Origin: Candidatus Manganitrophus morganii
Lineage (GTDB): Bacteria; Nitrospirota; Nitrospiria; SBBL01; Manganitrophaceae
Direction: 5' to 3'
Length of the DNA: 64,000 bases
NCBI GenBank assembly: GCA_021651055.1
Contig: JAJHOH010000001.1
Coordinates: forward strand, 744,001-808,000
Of the stretch, positions 43,675-52,538 are shown one piece after another. The position numbers and the translations under genes were made by a program. Below the pieces are notes generated by a model. That model ran no database searches and was not told the origin of the DNA. It saw nothing but the letters and a program-made list of their open reading frames with translations. The stretch's first letter is position 1, and every line of letters starts with the position of its first letter.

Positions 43675-44445
43675 CTACGATTTTTCCAATTTTTTGAGAT
43701 AATTCTCAATCCGCCGGGCGTTGGTGCCGACGTCGCTCCTCCCGACGCGGGAGACCGATCGGACGTCGATCCGGCTCCCCTGATCGGCCGGCGTGATCCG
43801 AATCACGACGTCGTCTTTGAACCCGAACCAGAAGGTCGTGTCGGTCGCCTCGATCCGCCCCTCTTCCCGGTTCGCATCGACGATCTGCCACCCCATCGAC
43901 CGCGCCGCCGCGAGCGCCCGCTCGAACGCCTGGTCCGGGGAGACCGGGAGGACAATCGGGCCGAGCTCCGGGTAGCCGCTCTTTTGCTGCGCGGCGATCT
44001 CGGGACCGCCGTATTCGGCCGTATTGGGGGCCCCTTGGCGGACTTTGAGGATCGCGACGAATGCCGGCGGGTTTTCAGTGTCGGTGGTGATGTCGTGAAT
44101 CGGCGGAACGCGCCGCGCCGTCATCATCCACTGCACCGGGATGGCGAAGATTGTGATCCCGATGGTAAAGCCGAGCAGGGCGAGGACGATCTGCCGCTGA
44201 GAGCCGCGGCGTCGCCAGAGGCCGATGAGGGCGATCAGCGAGACGATCGCCGCCGCGGCGCCCCCCATCGCCCCCCATTGGAGAAGGGCGAATCCCGTCC
44301 GGAAATGCCATCGCTCAAAGCGGGCCCCGAACCCCGCCCCGATCGCCATGAGGGCCGAGAGGATGGCGATGGAGAGACCGATCTGGGCGGCGAAGGCCCA
44401 CCCGGTGGACCGGGGGGGTTCAACTTCTGTCGGCTCCATGTTCAT
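43675..44445 (-). CDS. DUF1499 membrane protein
   Basis: 256 residues. Three N-terminal hydrophobic helices (about 17-37, 50-75, 85-110) then a periplasmic or cytosolic DUF1499 domain: IHDITTDTENPPAF, AFERALAAARSMGWQIVDANREEGRIEATDTTFWFGFKDDVVIRI, and SRIDVRSVSRVGRSDVGTNARRI. These are the family hallmarks. Function is not known. No neighbour shares its transcript clearly. Confidence 0.85.
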   Translation of the reverse strand: MNMEPTEVEPPRSTGWAFAAQIGLSIAILSALMAIGAGFGARFERWHFRTGFALLQWGAMGGAAAAIVSLIALIGLWRRRGSQRQIVLALLGFTIGITIFAIPVQWMMTARRVPPIHDITTDTENPPAFVAILKVRQGAPNTAEYGGPEIAAQQKSGYPELGPIVLPVSPDQAFERALAAARSMGWQIVDANREEGRIEATDTTFWFGFKDDVVIRITPADQGSRIDVRSVSRVGRSDVGTNARRIENYLKKLEKS

Positions 44446-44520
44446 CAGCTTACCATGACACCTTCATCAAAAGAGGGTGAGGGGTAGTGGGTCAGTTTGG
44501 TTGAGCGGTTCCTTTTTGGT

Positions 44521-44588
44521 CGTCATTCCCGCGAAAGCGGGAATCCAGTGCTCTTAAACCTCTGGATGCCCGCTTCCGCGAGCATGAC
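44521..44588. repeat. Pair of CATTCCCGC palindromic repeats in inverted orientation
   Basis: CGTCATTCCCGC-GAAA-GCGGGAATCCAG (44521-44548) and CTGGATGCCCGC-TTCC-GCGAGCATGAC (44562-44588) are inverted copies of one element, also seen singly at 23962-23989. They lie in the 322-base gap 44446-44767, which otherwise holds only a terminator. Confidence 0.8.
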
Positions 44589-44681
44589 AAAATTTAAACT
44601 GGCGCACTACCGGGTGAGGACATCGTATTCTCATACCCCCCTCCAAGTCAATCTCATCCGAATCAAACTGGCCGCCGATGC

Positions 44682-44715
44682 AAAAAAAAAGAGCCCCCGG
44701 TAAACCGGGGGCTCT
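44682..44715 (-). terminator. Rho-independent terminator of the CsgG/GNA1162 operon
   Basis: Minus-strand stem GAGCCCCCGG/CCGGGGGCTC with a short loop, followed by nine T, about 53 bases after the CsgG-like gene. Confidence 0.9.
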
Positions 44716-44767
44716 CGACAGATCGTCATCTTGGTCGACGATCAAAAGCGATCCGATGATCGCGCGT

Positions 44768-45727
44768 CTACTTCATCACCCTGACAATGTCTCCCACTCT
44801 GAACCCAGTCCCTGATTTGATCTTGACCTCGGAGATGTTGTCCCCTTGATGGGAGGTCAAGACAGCCTCGCCGACCTGGCTCTCCCTTTTTCCGATGACC
44901 CTTCCCGTGTCGGGATCGACGAGATCTTTACCCGCCCGGTAGACGCCGAAAACGGTCCCGGATTGAAGCTTGCTCTTTGATCCGGCCCGGACGATCAACA
45001 CGCCGCTTTCAACCTCGAGCACACGGCCTTGAAAGGGAATGCTGTTGAGTTTATCGATCATCTTCGTCATCGCCTTGGTCATGGCGTCCCGAAGCGCCCC
45101 CTCTCTCAAACCGGCGTCGGCGGACGATTTGGAGCCGAGACCGAACAGCCCTCCGGTCTTCTTGCTGTACTCTCCCATTCCCGAATCGGCCACAAGGCTC
45201 TTTCCGGTCGCGATGTCGACCAACGCATAGTCCACCTGGACGCGCGCCACCTGGGTTTTGCTTTTCGCGACCAGGATGTCGGAGCTCTCCTCCACCTCGG
45301 AGTAGGAGGTCACCGCCCCGGAGATTCTAAAGTCGATCGAATCAAAACCTTCGGCGGCGTTTTTCTTGCCGGATTTCACCGCGCCGGTCTGCTGCATCGC
45401 GATCAACTTCTCTTGATCCCGCATCTCCGCGTCGGTCAATGTGATCGGCTCAAGCCCCGACTTTTTCACGATCGTTCTCAAGATGTCGGTCGCGGCTTCC
45501 CCGACCCCCAGAACCTTGCTCGGCGTCTTGTTTTCAAACGTCATAATCGCGACGTTATACTGTGGGCCGCTATAGTTGAGTCCCGCCTCTTCAAGCTTGC
45601 CCGTCTGCCCGGTCAGACTCACATCATCCTTCACCGCGCCGGTGGTGGTCGGCGAACAGGAGGCTGAAATAAACGCAACCAAACCGGTTAAGACCAAGGA
45701 ATATACTCCGAAACCCTTCGTGCTCAT
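44768..45727 (-). CDS. CsgG/HfaB-like outer-membrane lipoprotein
   Basis: 319 residues from ATG 45727 (CGGAGG upstream). Lipobox ISASC (Cys about 24). The CsgG-type core includes YNVAIMTFENKTPSKVLGVGEAATDILRTIVKKSG, FRISGAVTSYSEVEESS, RVQVDYALVDIATGKSLVADSG and an Ala-rich helix LREGALRDAMTKAMTKMID. A C-terminal beta domain (about 235-319: GRVLEVESGVLIVRAGSKSKLQSGTVFGVYR...) resembles the C-terminal part of FlgT-type proteins. CsgG forms secretion pores for curli, but no curlin is seen; many relatives have envelope roles. Last gene of a three-gene operon. Confidence 0.82.
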   Translation of the reverse strand: MSTKGFGVYSLVLTGLVAFISASCSPTTTGAVKDDVSLTGQTGKLEEAGLNYSGPQYNVAIMTFENKTPSKVLGVGEAATDILRTIVKKSGLEPITLTDAEMRDQEKLIAMQQTGAVKSGKKNAAEGFDSIDFRISGAVTSYSEVEESSDILVAKSKTQVARVQVDYALVDIATGKSLVADSGMGEYSKKTGGLFGLGSKSSADAGLREGALRDAMTKAMTKMIDKLNSIPFQGRVLEVESGVLIVRAGSKSKLQSGTVFGVYRAGKDLVDPDTGRVIGKRESQVGEAVLTSHQGDNISEVKIKSGTGFRVGDIVRVMK

Positions 45728-45792
45728 GTTATAACCTCCGTCATTGTTCAACTGTTGACTCAATCGTCTCCGATGCGCTTGTCCCTGATCTC

Positions 45793-47172
45793 CTATTTCT
45801 TTTCATCCATCAAATCCAAAAAACCGGCCGCCAACGTATAATCTTTCGGAATCTCGAAAAGGGGCGGGGGAGGCGTTGCGAGCTTCAAATTCTTCAGCTC
45901 CATCGTCTGCTTGAACTCCTGATCCTCGAACTCCGATTTGACGATGAAATCTTTGATCTCCTTCGGCTCCCAGATATACCCTTGAAATGTCTTTCCGTCC
46001 GACGCCGTCACATCGACCTGATACTTATCGCACTTCCGCCCATCGACCACCTCTTCCCCCACCTTCTTCTTGGTGATCTTCGGCTCTTTGGCCCCCTTTT
46101 CGCTTTCGACGACCTCGTGCTCCATGTATTTTTTCAGGTCGGGATAAAGCGTATAATTCTTTTTGCTCTTGCCCCGCGAAATCGACGCCGTTTTGAAAAA
46201 TCCGGCCGGCGCTCCTTTCGCTTCATTTTTCATCGCCTCGGTCATGTCGATGTCGGTGCGAAAGTTCTCACCCCCTTTCGCCAATTTTCCGACCATCACC
46301 ATCTGGCGGTTGTCTTTCTTCATGAAAGAGGTCATCACGAGATCGGAGGTAAAATCCCTCTGGCCAAGCTTCATATAGCTGAAAAAGGGATTTCCGGCGG
46401 TCGGCGGCGGCGGAGCGACTGCCGCAGCAACGCGCGGAAGAGCCACCGGAGCGGCCTCCCCCGATCCCCGGCCGGCGGGAAAGTTCCCGAATATTTTATT
46501 GAGCATCGCCTCCGTCTCGGCCTTGAGGTAGCCTCCCGTCGCCTTCTCCAGCAGCTTTCCCCCCACCGCCATCATGAAGGAAGCGTCCGCCGCCTCGCCG
46601 GCCTTCTCCCACTCCTCCAACCGGGGGATTTCGGAGATTCCCGGCACCGATTTCAATCCGCCGATCCCGTCGTCCCGGGAAGAGGCCATCGATCCGAGGC
46701 TTCCCGACTCGTTGCGGATCCCCCGTCCCCCCGCCCAGACGACCTTTCCGGTTTTTGTGTCGACGAGCCGAAACCCGGCCCGGACCCTTTTCTCATTATA
46801 GACGCCGGTCGTAATGTCATCGAAATTCAAGAGATAGCCGTAAAGCACCGCGTCGACGCCGAGGGCGGCGCCGAGCTTCTGCGGCGTCGTCAGCTCCAGC
46901 TGGGAGCCGAGCGTCAGCCCCATTTGATCCTTGAGGATTTGATCGACCTCGTTCAACGGCTTGCTGGCGTAATGCCATTTTTGGATCCGCTTCTCGGCCA
47001 GCTCTCTGACGACGCGGGGGCCCTCCACATCATTGGTGGCGTTATACATCGGCAAGACCGCCACCGTGCGGATCGGGTTCGAGGGATTCGGGGAGATGGT
47101 ATGGACCGGAATCGAGCAGGAGATCAGGAGAAAACAAAAGACGATCAAAAAAGAGAGGTTATTTTTTTTCAT
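45793..47172 (-). CDS. GNA1162-family (DUF799) lipoprotein fused to a DUF4412-like domain
   Basis: 459 residues. Lipobox LLISC (Cys19). Residues about 35-175 match GNA1162: TVAVLPMYNATNDVEGP, LNEVDQILKDQMGLTLGSQL, ALGVDAVLYGYLLNFDD and TGKVVWAGG. A Pro/Ala linker (about 232-262) leads to a second beta-rich domain (about 265-450) with VDGRKCDKYQVDVTASDGKTFQGYIWEPKEI and LFEIPKDYT, typical of DUF4412/LolA-like proteins. The usual GNA1162 protein lacks this second part, so it is a fusion. It precedes the CsgG-like gene, in line with the conserved CsgG/GNA1162 gene pairing known in proteobacteria. Confidence 0.82.
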   Translation of the reverse strand: MKKNNLSFLIVFCFLLISCSIPVHTISPNPSNPIRTVAVLPMYNATNDVEGPRVVRELAEKRIQKWHYASKPLNEVDQILKDQMGLTLGSQLELTTPQKLGAALGVDAVLYGYLLNFDDITTGVYNEKRVRAGFRLVDTKTGKVVWAGGRGIRNESGSLGSMASSRDDGIGGLKSVPGISEIPRLEEWEKAGEAADASFMMAVGGKLLEKATGGYLKAETEAMLNKIFGNFPAGRGSGEAAPVALPRVAAAVAPPPPTAGNPFFSYMKLGQRDFTSDLVMTSFMKKDNRQMVMVGKLAKGGENFRTDIDMTEAMKNEAKGAPAGFFKTASISRGKSKKNYTLYPDLKKYMEHEVVESEKGAKEPKITKKKVGEEVVDGRKCDKYQVDVTASDGKTFQGYIWEPKEIKDFIVKSEFEDQEFKQTMELKNLKLATPPPPLFEIPKDYTLAAGFLDLMDEKK

Positions 47173-47192
47173 TTTTCTATCCCTCGATTGCG

Positions 47193-47855
47193 CTAATTAT
47201 TCAGCCCCGGCCATTTGAGATGAATCTGCTCGATCAACCGATCGGCCAGCTCGGTCCCCGCTTTGCTTAATGCCTCCATTCCGCCGGTCACATCCGAGAC
47301 ATGTCGAGAGACACCGTGTCCCTTTGCAGAGGCAAGCACTTTTCCGTTATCGACACGGATCGCCGTCGCCGTCACATCGGCCAGATACGAGCCGACGGCG
47401 CTTCCGGGGGTTCTCGGCCCTTCCTTCGCCAGCGCTTTTCCCTTGATCACGATTTCCGCGTTGACCTTTTTCGCAATTTCTCTCGCCCCTTTGTCGGTCA
47501 GGTCAGCGACGCGGTAAGCGTTCGATATTTCAAACGTTCCGGTCGTCGCGGAGATATCGACGACTTCGAACCCGTTGTTCAGAAAACTCTCCTTCAGCGT
47601 CGTCTCCGCCGCCGACATATCGACGGTCTCACCCATAAATTCGCTCTGGCCCCACCACCAGAAGACGAAATGTTTCTGGCCGATATTCTGCTCCGCGATC
47701 ATGAACAAAATCCGCGGCTTTCCGGTGCCCCCTTCATCAACAACTTGATCTTGAGCGAAGGCGTCGGACGGGGCAAAAAAGAGCGTCCCGATTAAAACCA
47801 AACTTTTTATGAAGTCCAGAATCGACCTTCTGAAACCGATTTTTAATGGGCTCAT
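47193..47855 (-). CDS. Periplasmic protein of the CsgG/GNA1162 operon
   Basis: 220 residues from ATG 47855 (GGAGAGG upstream; a GTG one codon earlier is possible). Signal peptide ending SDAFA. The mature part KPRILFMIAEQNIGQKHFVFWWWGQ, AETTLKESFLNNGFEVVDIS, AREIAKKVNAEIVIKGKAL, ADVTATAIRVDNGKVLASAKGHG and a final helix LADRLIEQIHLKW resemble the nucleotide-free Rossmann-like half seen in FlgT-middle/LPP20-type and CsgG-type proteins. First gene of the operon, with promoter at 47916-47944. Confidence 0.72.
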   Translation of the reverse strand: MSPLKIGFRRSILDFIKSLVLIGTLFFAPSDAFAQDQVVDEGGTGKPRILFMIAEQNIGQKHFVFWWWGQSEFMGETVDMSAAETTLKESFLNNGFEVVDISATTGTFEISNAYRVADLTDKGAREIAKKVNAEIVIKGKALAKEGPRTPGSAVGSYLADVTATAIRVDNGKVLASAKGHGVSRHVSDVTGGMEALSKAGTELADRLIEQIHLKWPGLNN

Positions 47856-47915
47856 CACCTCTCCAATATTGAAGAATCCCCCATGGCAATATACCTAAGC
47901 ACTTTTGGAGGTCCC

Positions 47916-47944
47916 ATTCTATAGAATAGGAAAACGCGAGTCAA
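47916..47944 (-). promoter_or_regulatory. Promoter of the CsgG/GNA1162 operon
   Basis: Minus-strand TTGACT (47944-47939), 17-base spacer, TAGAAT (47921-47916): five of six matches in each box. Leader about 50 bases. The rest of the 47859-48148 gap shows nothing else of note. Confidence 0.6.
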
Positions 47945-48148
47945 GCAAAAGGAATTGCATCGTCAACGAATCCAACGCAGATACACTCTGACGCAATCCC
48001 CTGATGGAATGTGTCATGCTATCACCTCAACCCTGCGAATTCAAGCAAACAATTCCGGGAAAAACCGGTCGCCAGACAAGGGATCGAAGGAAGAACCCTC
48101 ACCACAGAACGCTTGATCGCTCCTGTCGATACTTGTATCCTTTTAGGA

Positions 48149-48892
48149 ATGAAGCCCACCGGTTCACAATCGCCCTCCTTTCTCAAAGTGACGAACAAGC
48201 GCTGCTTCTTCGTTTTCTTTTTAACGGCCGCCGTCTTCATTCTCATCTCCTGCGCCTCCCCGCCGAAAGGTCTCTTTCCTCCTCTGCCGGGAGAGCCGAC
48301 CAAACCGGTTTACGTCGTGAACAACGGCTGGCATGCGAGCTTCGTCGTCAAGAAAGAAGATATCCCGGTGGAGGTTTGGCCGGAGAGCAACGACTTCCCT
48401 GAGGCCGCTTATCTCGAAGTCGGCTGGGGGGACAAAGATTACTACATGGCTCCCGGCTTCAACCTCTGGTACGCCTTCAAGGCGCTCTTCTGGCCGACGG
48501 CGAGTGTCCTCCACATCGTCGGGTTTAGTGAGCCGATGGAGCGCTTCTTTCCGGAGAGCGAGATCATCGAGATCCCCCTCTCGCTCTTAGGTTTTGAGCG
48601 GCTTTGCAAAACGGTCCATGACAGCTACCGGCACAAGAAGGGTCAGCCGATCGTCGCCGGACCGGGACTTTACGGGGAGAGCCGCTTTTATCTCTCCGAC
48701 GAAAAGTACCACCTCTTCAAAACCAGCAACATCTGGACGGCGAAGGCCCTCCGATCCGCCGGCGTCCCGGTCCGCCCTCTTTTCTCGATCACCGCCGGCG
48801 GCGCGGCCAGGCAGGCGCGACGGTTCGAACGGCCTCCGACGGCGGTCCCTTCTACGACCCCAGAAGAAAATCGAAATCGGCTTTCGAGATAG
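48149..48892 (+). CDS. DUF2459 lipoprotein (TIGR02117 type)
   Basis: 247 residues from ATG 48149; the frame is open from 48011 but the first 46 codons carry no signal. Basic start, hydrophobic core and lipobox ILISC. Then VYVVNNGWHASFVVKKED, EVGWGDKDYYMAPG and TSNIWTAKALRSAGVPV, the family hallmarks. TIGR02117 members are called urease-associated in some genomes, but no urease genes are here. Function unknown; a conserved His and Asn-x-Trp suggest an enzyme. The 3' end overlaps the convergent SNF2 gene by 41 bases, and its tail (RQARRFERPP...) may be a read-through extension. Confidence 0.78.
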   Translation: MKPTGSQSPSFLKVTNKRCFFVFFLTAAVFILISCASPPKGLFPPLPGEPTKPVYVVNNGWHASFVVKKEDIPVEVWPESNDFPEAAYLEVGWGDKDYYMAPGFNLWYAFKALFWPTASVLHIVGFSEPMERFFPESEIIEIPLSLLGFERLCKTVHDSYRHKKGQPIVAGPGLYGESRFYLSDEKYHLFKTSNIWTAKALRSAGVPVRPLFSITAGGAARQARRFERPPTAVPSTTPEENRNRLSR

Positions 48893-51800
48893 AGAAACCC
48901 TTTCCGGCCTGGGCCGTTTCTCCCATGACCGCTTGGTAGAGGGCGCGCTTCTTCTCTTTGAGCGCCATCATCTTCTCCTCGATCGTATGCCGCATCAAGA
49001 TGCGGGTGATCGAGACCTTCTTCTCCTGTCCGATCCGGTGGGCACGATCGGAGGCCTGGTCTTCGACGGCCGGGTTCCACCAGGGATCGAGATGGAAGAC
49101 GTAAGAGGCCTTCGTCAAATTAAGCCCCTGCCCCCCCGCCTTGAGGCTGAGGAGAAAAACGGAGGCCCCTTCCCCCTTCTGAAACCCTTCCACCAGCGCC
49201 TTCCGCTTACCGACGGCAGTGCTCCCGTCGAGCCGCGCGTACGGAATCGCCTCGCGGCGGAGCGCCTCCTCCACCAGATCGAGGAAAGAGGTGAACTGCG
49301 AGAAGACGAGGGCGCTGTGGCCGGCTTCGAGCAACTCGTTGAGGCGGCCGATCAAAAACTCGATCTTCGGAAAGCGCCCTTCAAGCGTCGGGGCCAGAAG
49401 CCGGGGAGAGACGCAGATCTGGCGCAACTTCAGCAAGGCGGTGAGGGCGATAATTTTCGCCTGCGCCTCGGTCTTGCTCCGGTAGGCGTCGTCGATCGCC
49501 GATCGGATCTGCGCGACGGTCGCCTGGTAGAGGCGCTTCTGAGGGACGGTCAATTCCAAGTAGACGTCGATCTCGGTTTTGGGGGGAAGCTCTTTCAGGA
49601 TCTCCTCCTTCGTCCGCCGGAGGACGAACGGCCGGGTCCGGCGCAGCAGCAGATCCAAGGAGGGCGACCCCTCCTGCTTGGTCTCCGCCCTGAAATCGTC
49701 GTATTCCCCCAAGAGGCCGGGAAGGGCCAGATCGAGGATCGAATAATATTCTCCGAGATGATTCTCAAGCGGGGTGCCGGTCATCACCACCTTGAACGCC
49801 CCTGTCAATCGCCGGACCGCGCCGGTGGTGTCGGCATGAATGTTCTTCACCGCCTGAGCCTCGTCGAAAAAGATGACGTGGAAAGGGATCTTCCTCAACA
49901 TCTCGATCTCCCTTCGGACCAAGGCGTAGGTGATGAGGACGATATCGGCGCCGTCGAACGCCGCGCTCCGCGCCGCGCCGGTATAAGAATGGATCTTCAG
50001 GTCGGGGTAGAACCGTGCGACCTCGTTCTCCCAGTTGAAGAGGAGGCTCGGCGGGACAACTACCAGATGCGGGCCTCCGGGCAGATGCGGGTCTCCGGGG
50101 GACGTCCCCTTTGCCAGGGCATCGATCTTTCCCTCCCGAATCCCCGCCAGGAGGCTGATCGCCTGGAGGGTCTTCCCCAATCCCATGTCGTCGGCAAGGC
50201 AGGCGCCGAAACGGTTCCGGTAGAGAAAGGCGAGCCAGTGATACCCGTCCTTTTGATAGGGCCGCAGTGTCGCCGCCAGCCGCTCCGGGAGTGGGGTCTC
50301 CTCGATCCGCTCGAATCGGGTCAACCGCGCGATCAATGCTTCGTCCGCTTCGGAGAGGGCGACCTTCACCCCCGCTCTTCGGAGCGCGATCCAGTCGAGA
50401 ATCTGAAGCCTCGGGACACGGATGATCTCCTTTCTCCCCCGCTTCCCCGGCCGGTAAATGGCGGCCAGGCACTCCAATATTTCCCGCGAATTCGAATCGA
50501 GGATCTGGACGACCCCTTCTTTCTCCACCACCCCGCGCCGATCGAGCGCCTTCCGCCAAACCGTCTCGTCGATCAGGGATCCGTCGCATCGGATCTCCGG
50601 CTTGATCTCGAACCAGTCGATTCCGGAGGCGCGGCGGGCGTCGAACGAAAACTCCCACCGCGACGCCTCGACCCCCTTTTTGTCGTAAAAAAGAGCGATC
50701 CCCGCCTCCTTGAACCGGGCGTAAAGTTCGGAAAGACCGGCGTGCAGCGCAAGGGGGGGGAGCGACATCTCGTTCGGGGCGGCCATCCCCCTGAACACCT
50801 CCGGACCGAACAGATCGTACGGAATCCGATAGAGAAGGGCCTCTTTCGATTTGTCGACCGGGACGATGCGCCACCTCCCATCATAAAACCGCAGGCGAAC
50901 CTCGGGCCGCAAGTAAAGGGATAAGAAGTACCGCAGGATTTCCTTCGCTTCCGATTTAATCGCATGCTTTTTAAAATCGTTCCCCGCCAGCGATTCACGG
51001 AGAAGTTTTTCCGCTTCTTCTTTCGTCCGGATCGGGAGGAGCTTGAAAAAAAGATCGTAGAGAACCGTCTTTCTCTTTTGCGCCCGGAGCGATTGGGAAA
51101 TTTCGCGCCCCTGCTCCAAGACGGTGAAAAACTCGAAGAGGGGAATCGTCGTCGCCTCCCCGGGGGCCGCCCTATTTCTTAGGCCGCTGGCGGCCGCTTT
51201 ATTACCCAGGCCATTCGATTCCCCCAGACGGCATTCCGCGCGGAGGATCAGACGGTCGTCGCCCCCTCCTTTCGGATCGATCATCATTGCGTAGGCATGT
51301 TTCGCGGGGAGAGGAGAAACCACCTCGCCGTCGATCTTCAGGAGAAGATGGCCTAAGATCTTTTCACGGTCCGAATCGGCGATGTTGATTTGGGCCGACG
51401 CGAAGAGGGGATGGGAAACCTCGAAAGAGACGCCGGTCTCCTCGTCGTCGAATACTTCATCGGCGCTCCAAACCGAGTCGGCGCGATCGAAGCGCTTGCG
51501 CAGGGTTTTAAAAACCTCCCAGCCATCGACGTAAGGGAGAGGCACGAGCCGCTTCTCTTTGAGATCGATCACCAAGCCCCCGAACCGGGCGAATGGGACC
51601 ACCTCCTCCCGTTCTCGGAAACAGACAGCCCGGATCGTCACCCCCTTCTCCGTGGCCTCTATCTCCGTTTTCCCCCGATAATCGGTCGAGGGGCTCCACG
51701 CAACCCGCTCCTCCCCTTTTCCCGTCCGGAAGAGGATCGGATGGCGGTTTCCTTCTTTCTTCAAGTATCCCTCGAACTGTTCCATCAGGAAAGGGGAAAC

Positions 51801-52355
51801 ATAACCGTTGTAATGCGAAACGAACCGCGCCAGCTCCGCCGGCATCCCCCACGGAGAGAGAAGACGGCTTCCGTTTTTCCGAATGGAAAGGGTCGGGTAG
51901 CCCTTTTCTTTTCCGATCACGATCTCGTAGACGGCTTTTCTCTTTGAACCCGAAGGCGAAGCCTCTTCCCGAACGTTCAGCAGCGCCTCCCTCAGCGGCG
52001 CGAGATGTCCCTCCTGCTCCCCCGGAAGCTTAAAGAGATCGTTCGAAAGAAGATGGAGGGTCGTCATCAAAGCGCAGACGACATGTTTGCAGTTCGACGC
52101 GGCCGTCCAGGCGGGGCAGTCGCAGGAAAAGCGCAACGCCCCTTGCTCTACGGAGAAGAGGACGGCGTAGCGCCGCGTCCCCTGGACGAAAGCGGCCAGG
52201 ACGGAAGCCGTCCTGTTCCACCGGTATCCCATCAGCCGCTTTTGGTGATGATATTGATACCCAGACCTGACAAAACGCTCCGGGGCGACAAAATAGACCT
52301 CGTTCGGAGGAAAGGACCTCAACGCCTGAATGGTTTCATTCTCTTCGAGAAACAT
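48852..52355 (-). CDS. SWIM zinc-finger SNF2-family helicase/ATPase
   Basis: 1167 residues. N-terminal SWIM finger CDC...NCKH (Cys78, Cys80, Cys89, His91). A long middle region (about 100-650) of the bacterial SNF2-associated type. SNF2 ATPase: DDMGLGKT (about 723), DEAQ box (FFDEAQAVKN, about 829), TGTPLENHLGE, then helicase C with FSQFTSFLDL, SLKAGGQGLNL and DRAHRIGQ (about 1108). All motor motifs are intact. Bacterial SWIM-SNF2 proteins remodel nucleic-acid-protein complexes such as RNA polymerase or repair factors. The exact target is unknown. Monocistronic. 52356-52538 before it holds the divergent ppc leader. Confidence 0.93.
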   Translation of the reverse strand: MFLEENETIQALRSFPPNEVYFVAPERFVRSGYQYHHQKRLMGYRWNRTASVLAAFVQGTRRYAVLFSVEQGALRFSCDCPAWTAASNCKHVVCALMTTLHLLSNDLFKLPGEQEGHLAPLREALLNVREEASPSGSKRKAVYEIVIGKEKGYPTLSIRKNGSRLLSPWGMPAELARFVSHYNGYVSPFLMEQFEGYLKKEGNRHPILFRTGKGEERVAWSPSTDYRGKTEIEATEKGVTIRAVCFREREEVVPFARFGGLVIDLKEKRLVPLPYVDGWEVFKTLRKRFDRADSVWSADEVFDDEETGVSFEVSHPLFASAQINIADSDREKILGHLLLKIDGEVVSPLPAKHAYAMMIDPKGGGDDRLILRAECRLGESNGLGNKAAASGLRNRAAPGEATTIPLFEFFTVLEQGREISQSLRAQKRKTVLYDLFFKLLPIRTKEEAEKLLRESLAGNDFKKHAIKSEAKEILRYFLSLYLRPEVRLRFYDGRWRIVPVDKSKEALLYRIPYDLFGPEVFRGMAAPNEMSLPPLALHAGLSELYARFKEAGIALFYDKKGVEASRWEFSFDARRASGIDWFEIKPEIRCDGSLIDETVWRKALDRRGVVEKEGVVQILDSNSREILECLAAIYRPGKRGRKEIIRVPRLQILDWIALRRAGVKVALSEADEALIARLTRFERIEETPLPERLAATLRPYQKDGYHWLAFLYRNRFGACLADDMGLGKTLQAISLLAGIREGKIDALAKGTSPGDPHLPGGPHLVVVPPSLLFNWENEVARFYPDLKIHSYTGAARSAAFDGADIVLITYALVRREIEMLRKIPFHVIFFDEAQAVKNIHADTTGAVRRLTGAFKVVMTGTPLENHLGEYYSILDLALPGLLGEYDDFRAETKQEGSPSLDLLLRRTRPFVLRRTKEEILKELPPKTEIDVYLELTVPQKRLYQATVAQIRSAIDDAYRSKTEAQAKIIALTALLKLRQICVSPRLLAPTLEGRFPKIEFLIGRLNELLEAGHSALVFSQFTSFLDLVEEALRREAIPYARLDGSTAVGKRKALVEGFQKGEGASVFLLSLKAGGQGLNLTKASYVFHLDPWWNPAVEDQASDRAHRIGQEKKVSITRILMRHTIEEKMMALKEKKRALYQAVMGETAQAGKGFSISKADFDFLLGS

Positions 52356-52538
52356 GGCAAAAATTTTCCTGATGATGTGAGACGGCGCCGATCCGATTTA
52401 AGACGTCGGGCCGATCCGCCCCGATATCCTAAAGAAGCCGTCAGGAAGAAGTCAACGCGATTTTAAGTCCGGCACGGATCCCGCTACAGTTGCCGGAACT
52501 TCTTGATTCCAGGTCAAAAGGCTGTTAAATTTACCCCC

